A DNA stretch of 49,870 nt. Source: Coriobacteriia bacterium (GTDB taxonomy: Bacteria; Actinomycetota; Coriobacteriia; WRKU01; WQUG01). The notes under the pieces are model-generated. The model made no database searches, was not told the origin of the DNA, and saw only the letters and a list, made by a program, of their open reading frames with translations. The position numbers and the translations under genes were made by a program. Each line of letters begins with the position of its first letter. Within the stretch, counting starts at the first letter, position 1. The DNA is taken from NCBI GenBank assembly GCA_009778715.1, contig WRFR01000012.1:1-49870 (forward strand), given 5' to 3'. This document shows, piece by piece, positions 41,888 to 49,867 of the stretch.

Positions 41888-43651
41888 ATGGAACCGATGC
41901 AGCAGAGCGGACAAACGCCGAAGCAGAGCAGGATCAGGAATCGGGCGAAACTCAGGGTATTACTGGGCAAGAGCGCGGACACGATCGTGTTCGTTGTTGC
42001 GATCCTGATGTTTGCCTCCACCTTCGCGCGAGGCTTTCTCACGGTCCCGGCCCAGGCCGTCTCGGGCGCCTTGGGGCTTACCGCCATGCACCATCTTGCC
42101 CAGCGGGTGATCGCCCTGCTCCTGATCGTGGCGGCCTGGAACCTGCGGCGGCGCAAGCGGGTAGCCTGGTTGCTGAGCGTCATCTTGCTCACTGCCAGCC
42201 TGGCGCTGAGCCTTATGACCTATGTCGGACCGGTCTCATTGGTCGTGCTGATCATCAAAGCCTACGCGCTTATTGGTCTGATCATCGCGCGCGACTACTA
42301 CCAACGTCCCTCAGAGCGCACGACGGTGCGTCGTGCCGCGCGCCTGGCGCTTATCATCATGGCGATCGTCGTCCTTAACGTGGTGGTCGGCCAGTTCTGG
42401 TTGCATCTGCATGCGGGCCTGCGCGCATTTGCGCTCCATGATATGCTGACCTGGCTTGGAAATACCCTCGTCGGTAATACGGCAGGCATCGCGAACCACC
42501 TGTATTCAGATTTCGTGTTTGGCCTGTTCTGGGTCAGCGTGGCTGTCTGCCTGCTACTCATCCTGCGTTCAGCGACCATCGAACGTATCGTGCACGACGA
42601 AGAAAAGGATCTGGCTCGTGATCTCGTGAAGCGTTATGGCTACAACCCGGTCTCATATCTGACACTTGAATCTGATAAGCGTCTGTTTTTTGGGCGTGAA
42701 GTGGAAGGCGCGGTCGCCTACGGTATCGTCGGAGATACCGTGGTGGTACTCGGCGACCCGATCTGTGCTCCGAAAGACTTCATCCTGTTGCTCTCTGAGT
42801 TCAGGAACTTCTGCGATAACGTGGCGTCTGGCTGCATTTTCATGAGTGTGGCAGGACGGTTCATCGACAAGTACCAGGAATTTGGCTATCAGGTGACCAA
42901 GTGTGGGGAAGAAGCACATTTTGACCTTGCGACCTATACGATGGCGGGCGGCGCGGCCATGAAGGCGCGCCAGAAGGTCAGCCGCGCGCGGCGCCTGGGC
43001 GTGACGGTGCGCGAGTACAAGCCAACCGTGCAGCGTGAGCGTGATACCGAAGCTGCGATTGCTCGTGTTTCGCGCGAGTGGCTTGCGGGCAAGAAAAGCG
43101 CTGTGCTTGGTTTTGGCGTAGGGAGTACCGACCTGGATGATCCGATGGATCGGCGCTATTTCGTGGCTTATGACGCGGAGGGGACGCTGTGTGCCTATAA
43201 CGTGTTCCTGCCCTATGACGGCGGAAGTGGCTGGCTGGTCGACGTGACGCGGCGTCTGAAGACGGCCCCGACCGGAGTCACGGAGCTGCTGGTGATCGAA
43301 GGCTTTAATGCTTTCAAAGAAGAGGGAGCGGCAAGCGCTTCGATGGGGCTTGCCCCGCTCTCTAACCTGCTCGATGAAGGCGGCCACGGTACGCCTGATG
43401 AGAGACGGCTCAACCAAATCTATGAGCGCTTCAACCGCTTCTATGGCTTCAAGGATCTGCAGATCGCGAAGAGGAAGTATGGTCCGAGTGAGTGGCGTCC
43501 TCAGTATTTTATCTACACTGGCAAACGCCTGACAGTGCAGCTGATCTATGCGGCGATCGCGATCCAGAGCCCGGGCGGAATCAGGGGCTTTTTCGCGAAA
43601 GGCGCGTTCTTAAAGAAGGGAAACAAAGATGACGATGCAGTATCGCAGTGA
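41888..43651 (+). CDS. DUF2156 / MprF-type phosphatidylglycerol lysyltransferase-like protein
   Basis: A 587-residue protein with six or so membrane helices in the first 235 residues. It is followed by a cytosolic DUF2156 (GNAT-like) domain, as in the aminoacyl-phosphatidylglycerol synthase MprF (DLVKRYGYNPVSYLTLESDKRLFFG, GDTVVVLGDPICAP, KARQKVSRARRLGV, GLAPLSNL, RFYGFKDLQIAKRKYGPSEWRPQYF). It may transfer an amino acid from tRNA to a lipid and so change surface charge; the substrate is not known. The ATG at 41888 is preferred over a GTG at 41876. It overlaps the next gene by 23 bp. Confidence 0.8.
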   Translation: MEPMQQSGQTPKQSRIRNRAKLRVLLGKSADTIVFVVAILMFASTFARGFLTVPAQAVSGALGLTAMHHLAQRVIALLLIVAAWNLRRRKRVAWLLSVILLTASLALSLMTYVGPVSLVVLIIKAYALIGLIIARDYYQRPSERTTVRRAARLALIIMAIVVLNVVVGQFWLHLHAGLRAFALHDMLTWLGNTLVGNTAGIANHLYSDFVFGLFWVSVAVCLLLILRSATIERIVHDEEKDLARDLVKRYGYNPVSYLTLESDKRLFFGREVEGAVAYGIVGDTVVVLGDPICAPKDFILLLSEFRNFCDNVASGCIFMSVAGRFIDKYQEFGYQVTKCGEEAHFDLATYTMAGGAAMKARQKVSRARRLGVTVREYKPTVQRERDTEAAIARVSREWLAGKKSAVLGFGVGSTDLDDPMDRRYFVAYDAEGTLCAYNVFLPYDGGSGWLVDVTRRLKTAPTGVTELLVIEGFNAFKEEGAASASMGLAPLSNLLDEGGHGTPDERRLNQIYERFNRFYGFKDLQIAKRKYGPSEWRPQYFIYTGKRLTVQLIYAAIAIQSPGGIRGFFAKGAFLKKGNKDDDAVSQ

Positions 43652-44816
43652 CCCCCGATCTGGCAATGAACTTTCGGTGCTCGGCTTTGGGTGCATGCGC
43701 CTGCCGCGTTCGGCAGGGCGGATCGACCTTGACAAGACCGAGGCGCTCCTGCGCCAGGCGATCGAGGCTGGCGTGAACTACTTCGACACGGCCTACGTGT
43801 ATCCGGGCAGCGAGGAGGCGGTTGGCACGGTGCTGGCGCGCACGGGGCTGCGCGATAAGATCAACCTGGCGACCAAGCTGCCCCATCAGCGCTGCCAGAA
43901 ACCTGAGGATTTCGAGCGGATCTTTACCGAGGAGCTGGCGCGTCTGCAGACCGATCACGTTGATTTTTACCTGATACATAACCTTTCGACGCCCGCGCGC
44001 TGGGAGCGCGTAGTGGCGCTCGGCATTAAGGACTGGATCGCTCAGAAGAAGGCGAGCGGCCAGATCCGCCGGGTCGGCTTCTCGTTTCATGGAACGCTGG
44101 GCGACTTTGAGACCGTACTTGACGCCTATGACTGGGATTTCTGCCAGATCCAGTACAACTACTCTGATGAGAACTATCAGGCAGGAGTGACGGGGCTGCG
44201 CAAAGCGCACGCCAAAGGCCTGCCTGTCATCATCATGGAGCCGCTGTTGGGCGGCAAACTTGTCACGAACCTGCCGGAGAAAGCCCGGGCTTTACAGGTG
44301 GCGGCGCATCCGGATTGGTCAGCGGCGCGCTGGGGGTTTACGTGGGTCTGGAATCAACCGGAGCCAACCGTCGTGCTTTCCGGCATGAATGCGACAGAGC
44401 AGGTGACGGATAACCTGGCGGCTGCAGAGGAGGCGGCGCCGGGGATGCTGAAGGAGAGCGAGGAGCAGACGCTCGAAGCGGTGCGTGCGGCTTTCCGTGA
44501 AGCCTACAAGGTTCCTTGCACCGGTTGTAACTACTGTATGCCCTGCCCGCACGGGGTCAACATTCCCGGTTGCTTTGCGGGTTATAACGCCTCATATGCC
44601 AACGGGTTGATGGAGGGTTTCAAAACCTACTACATGAGCACAAGCGTCGATGACGCGGGCAAGCGCTCCTCGGCGAGCGCTTGCGAGCAGTGCGGCGCCT
44701 GCGAGGTGAAGTGCCCCCAGCATATTGCGATCCCTGAAGAGCTGAAGCGGGTCAGAAAGCGTCTGGAGCCTTTCTGGGCGAGCCCGGTCATGAAGCTCGT
44801 CAGCAAATTCATGTAA
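43629..44816 (+). CDS. Aldo/keto reductase with C-terminal 4Fe-4S ferredoxin domain
   Basis: A 395-residue oxidoreductase. The AKR barrel (1-290) has LSVLGFGCMRLP, YFDTAYVYPGSE (catalytic Tyr), ATKLPHQRC (Lys) and LIHNL (His). The end holds two cluster motifs, CTGCNYCMPCPHGVNIP and CEQCGACEVKCPQHIAIPEEL. This fused form is common in anaerobes. It may pass electrons between ferredoxin-like carriers and an unknown carbonyl substrate. It overlaps the MprF-like gene by 23 bp. Confidence 0.9.
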   Translation: MTMQYRSDPRSGNELSVLGFGCMRLPRSAGRIDLDKTEALLRQAIEAGVNYFDTAYVYPGSEEAVGTVLARTGLRDKINLATKLPHQRCQKPEDFERIFTEELARLQTDHVDFYLIHNLSTPARWERVVALGIKDWIAQKKASGQIRRVGFSFHGTLGDFETVLDAYDWDFCQIQYNYSDENYQAGVTGLRKAHAKGLPVIIMEPLLGGKLVTNLPEKARALQVAAHPDWSAARWGFTWVWNQPEPTVVLSGMNATEQVTDNLAAAEEAAPGMLKESEEQTLEAVRAAFREAYKVPCTGCNYCMPCPHGVNIPGCFAGYNASYANGLMEGFKTYYMSTSVDDAGKRSSASACEQCGACEVKCPQHIAIPEELKRVRKRLEPFWASPVMKLVSKFM

Positions 44817-44889
44817 AGGCGCCCTGCCCTCGGCGCGCCATTGTCCGGGCTGGTAAAATGATAGGGATGAGAAAAGAGAAAGGATCTCC

Positions 44890-45576
44890 ATGGGCGCTAT
44901 AGACGCGGTACTGAAACTCGTAGGCATGCAGCCGCTGAAGACCGGAAAAGTTGAACACGAAAAGATTTTCGCCTTACGCAGCGTCGCCAATGACGCGTTC
45001 CTGATGCCTGCAAAGGGCGGCTACATCGCCATCGACGCTGGCAACAGCGTGGCAGACATACTTGATGATTGCGTGAAGATCGAAGTCGATCCGGACAAGG
45101 TCACCGACCTGTTCCTGACCCATGGGGACCGTGACCACTTAGGCGGGCTGGAAGCCTTCCCGAACGCGCGCGTTCATATCGCGCGTCGCGAGCTGAAGGA
45201 CGCTGCGGAGGCCGATCGCTTCGAGAGCGTGGGTGGCGGCCGTTTTCCGGTGGACTTCGACGCAGAGCGCCTGGACCTGCTTGAGGGTGGGGAATGTCTT
45301 GAGGTCGGGGGGCGCACGATCGAAGTCATCTCGGCGCCTGGTCATACGGTCGGGCATATGGCCTATCTGGTCGATGGGAAGTATCTCTTTACCGGTGACG
45401 CATTCAAGCTGAAGGGCGGCAAATTGGTAGTCCACCCTGCTACGCGCGATAAAGCGCAGGCGCAGAAGACGATCGACGAGCTCGTAAAACGCTTTCCAGA
45501 AGACGGCCTGGTTCTGACCGCTCACTTCGGTCTGCTCCATCCTGAGGAGCCTGAAGACACAGGAGAGCGCGGCTGA
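44890..45576 (+). CDS. Metallo-beta-lactamase fold hydrolase
   Basis: A 228-residue MBL protein. The metal motif reads THGDRDHLGG, so the second His of the usual HxHxDH is Asp (HxDxDH). The other ligands are present: PGHTVGHM, TGDAF and the late His in LTAHFGLLHPE. This is compatible with a glyoxalase II-like or other binuclear hydrolase with an altered site. The substrate is unknown. The ATG at 44890 is preceded by GAAAGGA. Confidence 0.82.
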   Translation: MGAIDAVLKLVGMQPLKTGKVEHEKIFALRSVANDAFLMPAKGGYIAIDAGNSVADILDDCVKIEVDPDKVTDLFLTHGDRDHLGGLEAFPNARVHIARRELKDAAEADRFESVGGGRFPVDFDAERLDLLEGGECLEVGGRTIEVISAPGHTVGHMAYLVDGKYLFTGDAFKLKGGKLVVHPATRDKAQAQKTIDELVKRFPEDGLVLTAHFGLLHPEEPEDTGERG

Positions 45577-45621
45577 CCTCGCGAACAGCGTTTTTCCATG
45601 CTAAAATACAATCTCGCATGA

Positions 45622-45697
45622 GCCAGCGTGGCGCAATTGGCAGCGCAATTGATTTGTAATCAATAGGTTATCGGTTCGAGTCCGATCGCTGGCTCCA
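45622..45697 (+). tRNA. tRNA-Thr (anticodon UGU)
   Basis: The acceptor GCCAGCG pairs with CGCTGGC, followed by T and an encoded CCA. The anticodon loop TTTGTAA gives TGT with stem ATTGA/TCAAT. The T-arm ATCGG-TTCGAGT-CCGAT is well formed. Length is 76 nt. From the anticodon loop onward the sequence is repeated at 49616. Confidence 0.95.
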
Positions 45698-45707
45698 TCT
45701 GCGGGTC
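45653..45707 (+). repeat. attL-like copy of the tRNA-Thr 3' part (55 bp)
   Basis: Identical to 49616-49670. The identity starts within the anticodon loop and ends 10 bp beyond the tRNA, so the intact tRNA is kept at this end. Confidence 0.8.
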
Positions 45708-45708
45708 A

Positions 45709-45789
45709 AAACGCCGTCTGGCTTTGTTCTCGCAAAGCTCGCGGCCTCAAGGCCGCCACGCTTCACGACGCCGCGCCAGGCGACGTTTA
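45709..45789. repeat. Dispersed palindromic repeat, family A, copy 4
   Basis: Outer arms AAACGCCGTCTGGC and GCCAGGCGACGTTT are complementary except for two transposed bases. The inner stem GCGGCC-TCAA-GGCCGC is perfect. It follows the attL repeat directly and is closely related to copy 2 at 35435. Confidence 0.75.
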
Positions 45790-46195
45790 TCCTCCGCAGC
45801 ACACGACTTGTCTGAGCCGCTTCTCATGATTTCGCCGAACTGACAGATTTTCGGCATCACCAACAAAGCAATCTTTTGTTCTACTCAAAAGGATAAGTTG
45901 CGCCTTATCTGCGAGGAGGATACGGTTTCTTCAGCCATACTGCTTTAGAGCGGAGATAGCTCAATGTTATAATCAGAAATGCGTTAGATCAACGAGGAAT
46001 TGTTGACTAAAAACTCAATACTTTTATTTAGCAGCAATCTGCTATTCGACCGGTAACAAGGCGTCTAACTCCTTGAATCGGTCGGGTGCAGTCACTGTTC
46101 CTGCTGTTGATTTAACGCAAAAGGGGTTAGGCGCCTTTTTGCGGGTTCCGTGCGCTCTTTCCTCTTTGTACTGGTTTGAGAGGAAAGGAAAAATC
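45790..46195 (+). promoter_or_regulatory. Intergenic leader of the zinc-ribbon genes
   Basis: About 400 bp without a credible gene. It holds a hairpin GCCGAA/TTCGGC (45834-45855), a TATAAT box (45968-45973), and downstream a series of stems: AGCAG/CTGCT (46030-46043), CGACCG...CAAGG with CCTTG...CGGTCG (46047-46084), and a family B repeat at 46116. A structured leader RNA or small RNA is possible. Confidence 0.4.
46116..46143. repeat. Dispersed palindromic repeat, family B, copy 3
   Basis: Arms CGCAAAA and TTTTGCG enclose GGGGTTAGGCGCCT, matching the core at 37531 and 3503. The arms differ from the other copies yet stay complementary. Confidence 0.6.
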
Positions 46196-46609
46196 ATGGC
46201 GCAGGACGAAACATTTTGCCCTCAATGCGGAGCAAAAAACGGAAAGCAAAAAGATGTTTGCTGGCAATGTGGAGTGAAACTGAGCGGAGCATCAGGACCC
46301 CAAACAGCAAGTGAAGCACAAAGTGGGCACAGCATCCAAGCTACTCTTGATAATCTTGCTACAAAGTATGCCGATTCCAGAAACTTTAAAACCATCGGTT
46401 TCATCATGATCGTGTGCGGTCTTATCGCGACGCTTATCTTGATGTTTACCTCTCCTGACACTGAAGCGGAGTTGCTCTCTGTAAGGCTTATCAGCGTCAA
46501 TACTTCAATAGTGATTTTGATAGGGGCTGTTTTTCTGGTGGCAAGCAAGATCATTGACGCCATTACTATTATGACCAAGCAAATAGAAATCAGCAGTAAG
46601 AAGAAATAG
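46196..46609 (+). CDS. Zinc-ribbon membrane protein
   Basis: A 137-residue protein starting at ATG 46196, with AGGAAAGG upstream. The N-terminal zinc ribbon has CPQCGAKNGKQKDVCWQCG (residues 8-26). Two membrane helices follow (about 63-83 and 99-122). No enzymatic motif is seen. It is the first of three similarly built genes inside the tRNA-Thr insertion, which suggests a shared role, for example in envelope sensing. The function is unknown. Confidence 0.75.
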   Translation: MAQDETFCPQCGAKNGKQKDVCWQCGVKLSGASGPQTASEAQSGHSIQATLDNLATKYADSRNFKTIGFIMIVCGLIATLILMFTSPDTEAELLSVRLISVNTSIVILIGAVFLVASKIIDAITIMTKQIEISSKKK

Positions 46610-46638
46610 CAGGTTACTCGATTTGACAAGGAGATTAT

Positions 46639-47736
46639 ATGTTATGCCCAAAATGCGGCCTGACCGTCGAAGAAAATGCAGAGACCTGCAGTAACTGTGG
46701 CGAGAAATTAACACCTATCGCAACTGCATCGAAGGAAACGACTCCGCCTTTTCTCCAGCCCAAGAAAAGAAAGATGCTTTATATTGCTCTTGCTGCTGTT
46801 GGGCTAATAGCTATCGCGGCGGTAATAGTTTTTTCGCTCACGAAAACTAAAATTCCGGGGAGCACAGCAAGCACTCGCAGCGCTGAGGAGATTCTTGCCC
46901 AGTCACAGTTTCCAGCAGATAACATCCCCGTGTATAGCCCCAGAATTGCTGGCGCACTCTATTTTCCAGGGGGGATGCTTAAACAAAACGCGCCAGCAGA
47001 GCTTCGTATTACCCTTGCAGGATTTTTATTATCGCCCGACATATTGCAAAAGGAAGCTTATGACAATAACTATCAAAGCGTAGCGCAGTCTTATTATGTA
47101 GAGGTTGAAAGTGATAGTGGCGCGACCCAAAGTGCGCTTTTTGAGGATGTCATATCGGGCGATCTGATAATGCAGGGTTTCGATGCTGGTTTCGGAGAAC
47201 CAAAAACAGTTACTGTTTACTGTTATAACGTTTCCGCTGGCCCTTCCGATAGTGAAATGAAAACTATTTGGGGTGTGCCAACAGGTGTCCTGAAAGCAGG
47301 GGAGGATGCGTCATATCAAGTTGTTGAGAAACATGCTGTATCAGCTTCATACGAGATAAAAGATATGTCAGGGGGTGCGGCGCAGGCTACCACAAAAACC
47401 CAATCAACCACCAAGAACCAGGAGACTTCAAAGACAAATATCTATACTCCTGAAAAAGGCTCGGCGGAGCGGACGGCGCTCATGAATGCCCAGCGAGCGC
47501 ATGATAGCTATAGCTCTCAATATGTTGTGGATTCCTTGTATTCCAATGGCGAGTGGGCTGTCGGCTGGCTGGAATTTGCACCAGGCTCCGATGGTTTTCT
47601 TGCTGCCTGGCATAAAGTAAGCGGGACATGGAAAAGCCTTGATATCAAGTACAACGGCGATGCCGGTTCGCCAGATTATCAATCACTTCAAGCTGCCGGT
47701 ATGCCACAAGAGCTTGTTGCGAAAGCAAATCAATAG
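46639..47736 (+). CDS. Zinc-ribbon protein with one membrane helix and large extracytoplasmic domain
   Basis: A 365-residue protein. A zinc ribbon (CPKCGLTVEENAETCSNCG, 3-21) is followed by a basic stretch and a membrane helix (about 46-68). The remaining 290 residues would lie outside. They include a beta-rich part and a Thr/Gln/Lys-rich linker (about 245-275). The last 90 residues (VVDSLYSNGEWAVGWLEF, WHKVSGTWKSLDI) look like a small beta-domain resembling those in some secreted lipoproteins. The start has AAGGAG upstream. The function is unknown. Confidence 0.72.
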   Translation: MLCPKCGLTVEENAETCSNCGEKLTPIATASKETTPPFLQPKKRKMLYIALAAVGLIAIAAVIVFSLTKTKIPGSTASTRSAEEILAQSQFPADNIPVYSPRIAGALYFPGGMLKQNAPAELRITLAGFLLSPDILQKEAYDNNYQSVAQSYYVEVESDSGATQSALFEDVISGDLIMQGFDAGFGEPKTVTVYCYNVSAGPSDSEMKTIWGVPTGVLKAGEDASYQVVEKHAVSASYEIKDMSGGAAQATTKTQSTTKNQETSKTNIYTPEKGSAERTALMNAQRAHDSYSSQYVVDSLYSNGEWAVGWLEFAPGSDGFLAAWHKVSGTWKSLDIKYNGDAGSPDYQSLQAAGMPQELVAKANQ

Positions 47737-47793
47737 GAGACAACCAAGCGAAGATCCCAAATATTGAATATGGATAAGAAGGAGAGTGTACCT

Positions 47794-48408
47794 ATGACAA
47801 CCTCGCTGCAATGTTCTAAATGCGGACTACCAGTCGCGGAAAACGAAAAGTTTTGTAAGAACTGCGGAGAGAAATTAGAAAAGGAGGTTGGAGCAGTCAA
47901 GGCGCTGACCGGATGGGTAAAATCTCACAAAAAGCTAGTCGTCATAGGTTTATCCGTAGTGGTTCTGGTCGCGGGAGCTCTCATTGTACGTAAGGTCTAT
48001 ATCAACATCGAAGTTGATCGAGAGATAAAGCAGGAAACAGCGCAAACTGAGAAAATGGTTGAAGAAAGCAAGGGCGCATTGATTCCTGAGATACAAGACC
48101 TAAATACATGCACAGTGAGTTTCAAAAACGTGAGTGCGGGATATGTGACCGTGGTTTTAACCGCTCAAGAAGTGGGTAACTTGAACGACTACGCAGGTCT
48201 TACTACGGTAAGTGATCAGCAGATAGGGATAGAAACCATTGCGAAAGAATTTGATAAGAATGGACTCAAAGACATTCTTAAAGATGATCCTCTCGGAGAA
48301 TTGAATGTAAGCATAGAGGTAGATAACGTAAATGGATCGTGGCTGCATACGCGCAGCTACGTGATTGGCTATAACGATCAGGGGCTCTATTATCGCAGAG
48401 AGCAATAA
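47794..48408 (+). CDS. Zinc-ribbon protein with one membrane helix, small extracytoplasmic domain
   Basis: A 204-residue protein starting at ATG 47794, with AAGGAGAG upstream. It has the same design as its neighbour: zinc ribbon (CSKCGLPVAENEKFCKNCG, 6-24), a basic segment, a membrane helix (about 50-68) and a 135-residue outer part containing NVSAGYVTVVLTAQEVG. No known domain was recognised. A longer in-frame start at 47764 lacks a ribosome site. Confidence 0.72.
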   Translation: MTTSLQCSKCGLPVAENEKFCKNCGEKLEKEVGAVKALTGWVKSHKKLVVIGLSVVVLVAGALIVRKVYINIEVDREIKQETAQTEKMVEESKGALIPEIQDLNTCTVSFKNVSAGYVTVVLTAQEVGNLNDYAGLTTVSDQQIGIETIAKEFDKNGLKDILKDDPLGELNVSIEVDNVNGSWLHTRSYVIGYNDQGLYYRREQ

Positions 48409-48551
48409 GCAATACAGTACATAGCTGAATCAGAGAGTTACAAGATCCGCTTTTTTGGTTTTCTGACCATAGGGTTCAAGAATAGTATTACCCATCAGAC
48501 GGTTGTCGTAGTCTGGGGGAATTATCACGTCAGGATTTATGAAGCGGAGAA

Positions 48552-48872
48552 ATGTACAACTATCAAAAAGACTCAGATGAGATTGTTACGGTAACACCAG
48601 CGAGCGGCATAGGCAAACAGGTCAAGCTGAGAACTCTCATTCCGTTAATGCAGAAAGTGCCTGACGCATTCAATCTGGCATTGGATAGCTTTGATGAGCG
48701 TTCGTTTACTACTGGCGACCAGAGGGCTTCTGGTTTTGTGAGCGAGCACAACTATTACTACTTGGGCATGGGTTATGGGGTATTTAGGCCTGACTTGCAA
48801 GTAGGCAAAACCTTGCCAGTTTCATATCTGCAATTGATTTGTATAGTGGTTGCGCTAAGGCGGGTCTTGTGA
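48552..48872 (+). pseudogene. Short unknown ORF, possibly a gene remnant
   Basis: A 106-residue frame without recognised motifs. It lacks a clear ribosome site, and its last 25 residues overlap the relBE promoter, so the C terminus looks accidental. The middle (FVSEHNYYYLGMGYGVFRPD) could be a fragment of a larger protein. The 140 bp before it (48409-48551) hold nothing recognised. It may be a decayed gene within the insertion. Confidence 0.3.
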
Positions 48873-48895
48873 GATAATCGTTTACGTTGTAAACG
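48850..48895 (+). promoter_or_regulatory. Promoter and operator of relBE
   Basis: TTGCGC (48850-48855) and GATAAT (48873-48878) are spaced by 17 bp. The perfect palindrome CGTTTAC-GTT-GTAAACG (48879-48895) follows at the transcription start and would be the antitoxin operator. Confidence 0.6.
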
Positions 48896-48910
48896 GTTAA
48901 GGAGTACATA

Positions 48911-49147
48911 ATGAGTAAGTCAGTAGCAGCTATACGATTTGAGCCAGAAGAGAAAGATTGGATCAACTCCTTTGCGCAGATGAATGGTCTGAGCTTTTCT
49001 GCGCAGGTACGTGCGTGGGCGTTAGAGTGTCTTGAAGATGAGCTCGATGCGCGTGATCTCAAGCTCGCTGTTGAGGCAAGTGAGGCTGATCCGACCGATA
49101 CTGGCATTGGCATCAATGAGTTTGCGGAAAAGTATGGCGTTGACTAA
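48911..49147 (+). CDS. relB: RelB-like antitoxin (ribbon-helix-helix)
   Basis: A 78-residue protein. The N terminus SVAAIRFEPEEKDWINSFAQMNGLSFSAQVRAWALE is a ribbon-helix-helix DNA-binding fold, and the acidic C-terminal part would bind the toxin. The ATG follows TAAGGAG. Its stop overlaps the toxin ATG by one base, so translation is coupled. It is likely to repress its own promoter through the palindrome at 48879. Confidence 0.85.
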   Translation: MSKSVAAIRFEPEEKDWINSFAQMNGLSFSAQVRAWALECLEDELDARDLKLAVEASEADPTDTGIGINEFAEKYGVD

Positions 49148-49428
49148 TGGGATACCACGTCACAATCAAACGCCGTGCAGAGAAAGAACTCGCAAAACTA
49201 CCTGCTAAGTCTCGCTCTCTCATCGTTCAGTTCATACGCGATGAGCTGGAGGGCTGTGAGGATCCACGAGAAGTGGGTAACGGGAAAAACCTGGAGGGCA
49301 TTGCTGGAGGCTGGCGCTGGCGTCTGGGGGTCTATCGCTTGCTCGCGGTGATCGACGATAAGGAGATCACCATCCAAGTGTTTCGGACTGGACATCGGCA
49401 AAGCGTTTATAAGAATCTCCCGTACTAA
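49147..49428 (+). CDS. relE: RelE/ParE superfamily toxin
   Basis: A 93-residue toxin of the RelE fold: YHVTIKRRAEKELAKLPAKSRSLIVQFI, KNLEGIAGGWRWRLGVYRLLAVIDDKEITIQVFRTGHRQSVYKNLPY. The basic and aromatic residues near the end (RTGHRQSVYK) fit an mRNA interferase of the ribosome-dependent type, although ParE activity cannot be excluded. Addiction modules often stabilise integrated elements, which fits its place beside the attR-like repeat. Confidence 0.88.
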   Translation: MGYHVTIKRRAEKELAKLPAKSRSLIVQFIRDELEGCEDPREVGNGKNLEGIAGGWRWRLGVYRLLAVIDDKEITIQVFRTGHRQSVYKNLPY

Positions 49429-49615
49429 CAGGATGTGTTGTTAAGGAAAAATGAACGAAGCCGAACCAAAAAAGGGCGGAATGCAATACCTGATTTTTGA
49501 CTCAAGAAAAAGTCAAGAATCTTGGTAGGGTTTGGTATAGTCCAAGCATGTCCAGTAGTGCTCCTAACAACGGAGAATACGCTCAACATTGTTCGGTATC
49601 GCATCCCCAAAAGAT
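49429..49615. other. Intergenic region between relE and the attR-like repeat
   Basis: AT-rich sequence with no recognised gene. A 25-codon frame (49451-49528) with AAGGA upstream is too short to judge and could be the start of a lost gene. A TATAGT box lies near 49534. Confidence 0.4.
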
Positions 49616-49670
49616 TTTGTAATCAATAGGTTATCGGTTCGAGTCCGATCGCTGGCTCCATCTGCGGGTC
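49616..49670 (+). repeat. attR-like copy of the tRNA-Thr 3' part (55 bp)
   Basis: Exact copy of 45653-45707, starting within the anticodon loop of tRNA-Thr. No 5' half of the tRNA precedes it, so it is not a functional gene. Confidence 0.85.
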
Positions 49671-49782
49671 TATTTTCCGCCTAAGCCGCTCAGATTGATC
49701 TGCTGTGGTATGGCATAGCGGCTGATCATTTGACACCAGCGCGGCGGCTCAGATACACTCATAAGGCATTGTTGTGCTACGT

Positions 49783-49867
49783 GGGAGTGTGCCCGAGTGG
49801 CTAAAGGGGATGGGCTGTAAACCCATTGGCTATGCCTACCATGGTTCGAATCCATGCGCTCCCACCA
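49783..49867 (+). tRNA. tRNA-Tyr (anticodon GUA)
   Basis: The acceptor GGGAGTG pairs with CGCTCCC, followed by A and an encoded CCA. The anticodon loop CTGTAAA gives GTA with stem ATGGG/CCCAT. The T-arm CATGG-TTCGAAT-CCATG is well formed, and there is a long variable arm, as in tRNA-Tyr. Length is 85 nt. Confidence 0.95.

Larger units (their letters stand above)
45653..49670 (+). mobile_element. Putative 4-kb element inserted in tRNA-Thr
   Basis: A perfect 55-bp direct repeat (45653-45707 and 49616-49670) spans the tRNA-Thr anticodon loop to 10 bp past its CCA, as expected for attL and attR of a tyrosine-recombinase element. The interior is visibly more AT-rich than its surroundings. It carries three zinc-ribbon membrane proteins, a short unknown ORF and a RelBE pair. 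No integrase or replication gene is present, so it is either a remnant, an element mobilised by another, or a tandem duplication with later replacement. Confidence 0.7.

Noticed and set aside
45907..46195. Upstream extension of the first zinc-ribbon gene (frame start at 46073)
   Set aside because: It would run through the family B repeat and hairpins and lacks a ribosome site; ATG 46196 has a good one.
49451..49528. 25-codon ORF with AAGGA before the attR-like repeat
   Set aside because: Too short and without motifs; chance cannot be excluded, although it may be the start of a lost gene.
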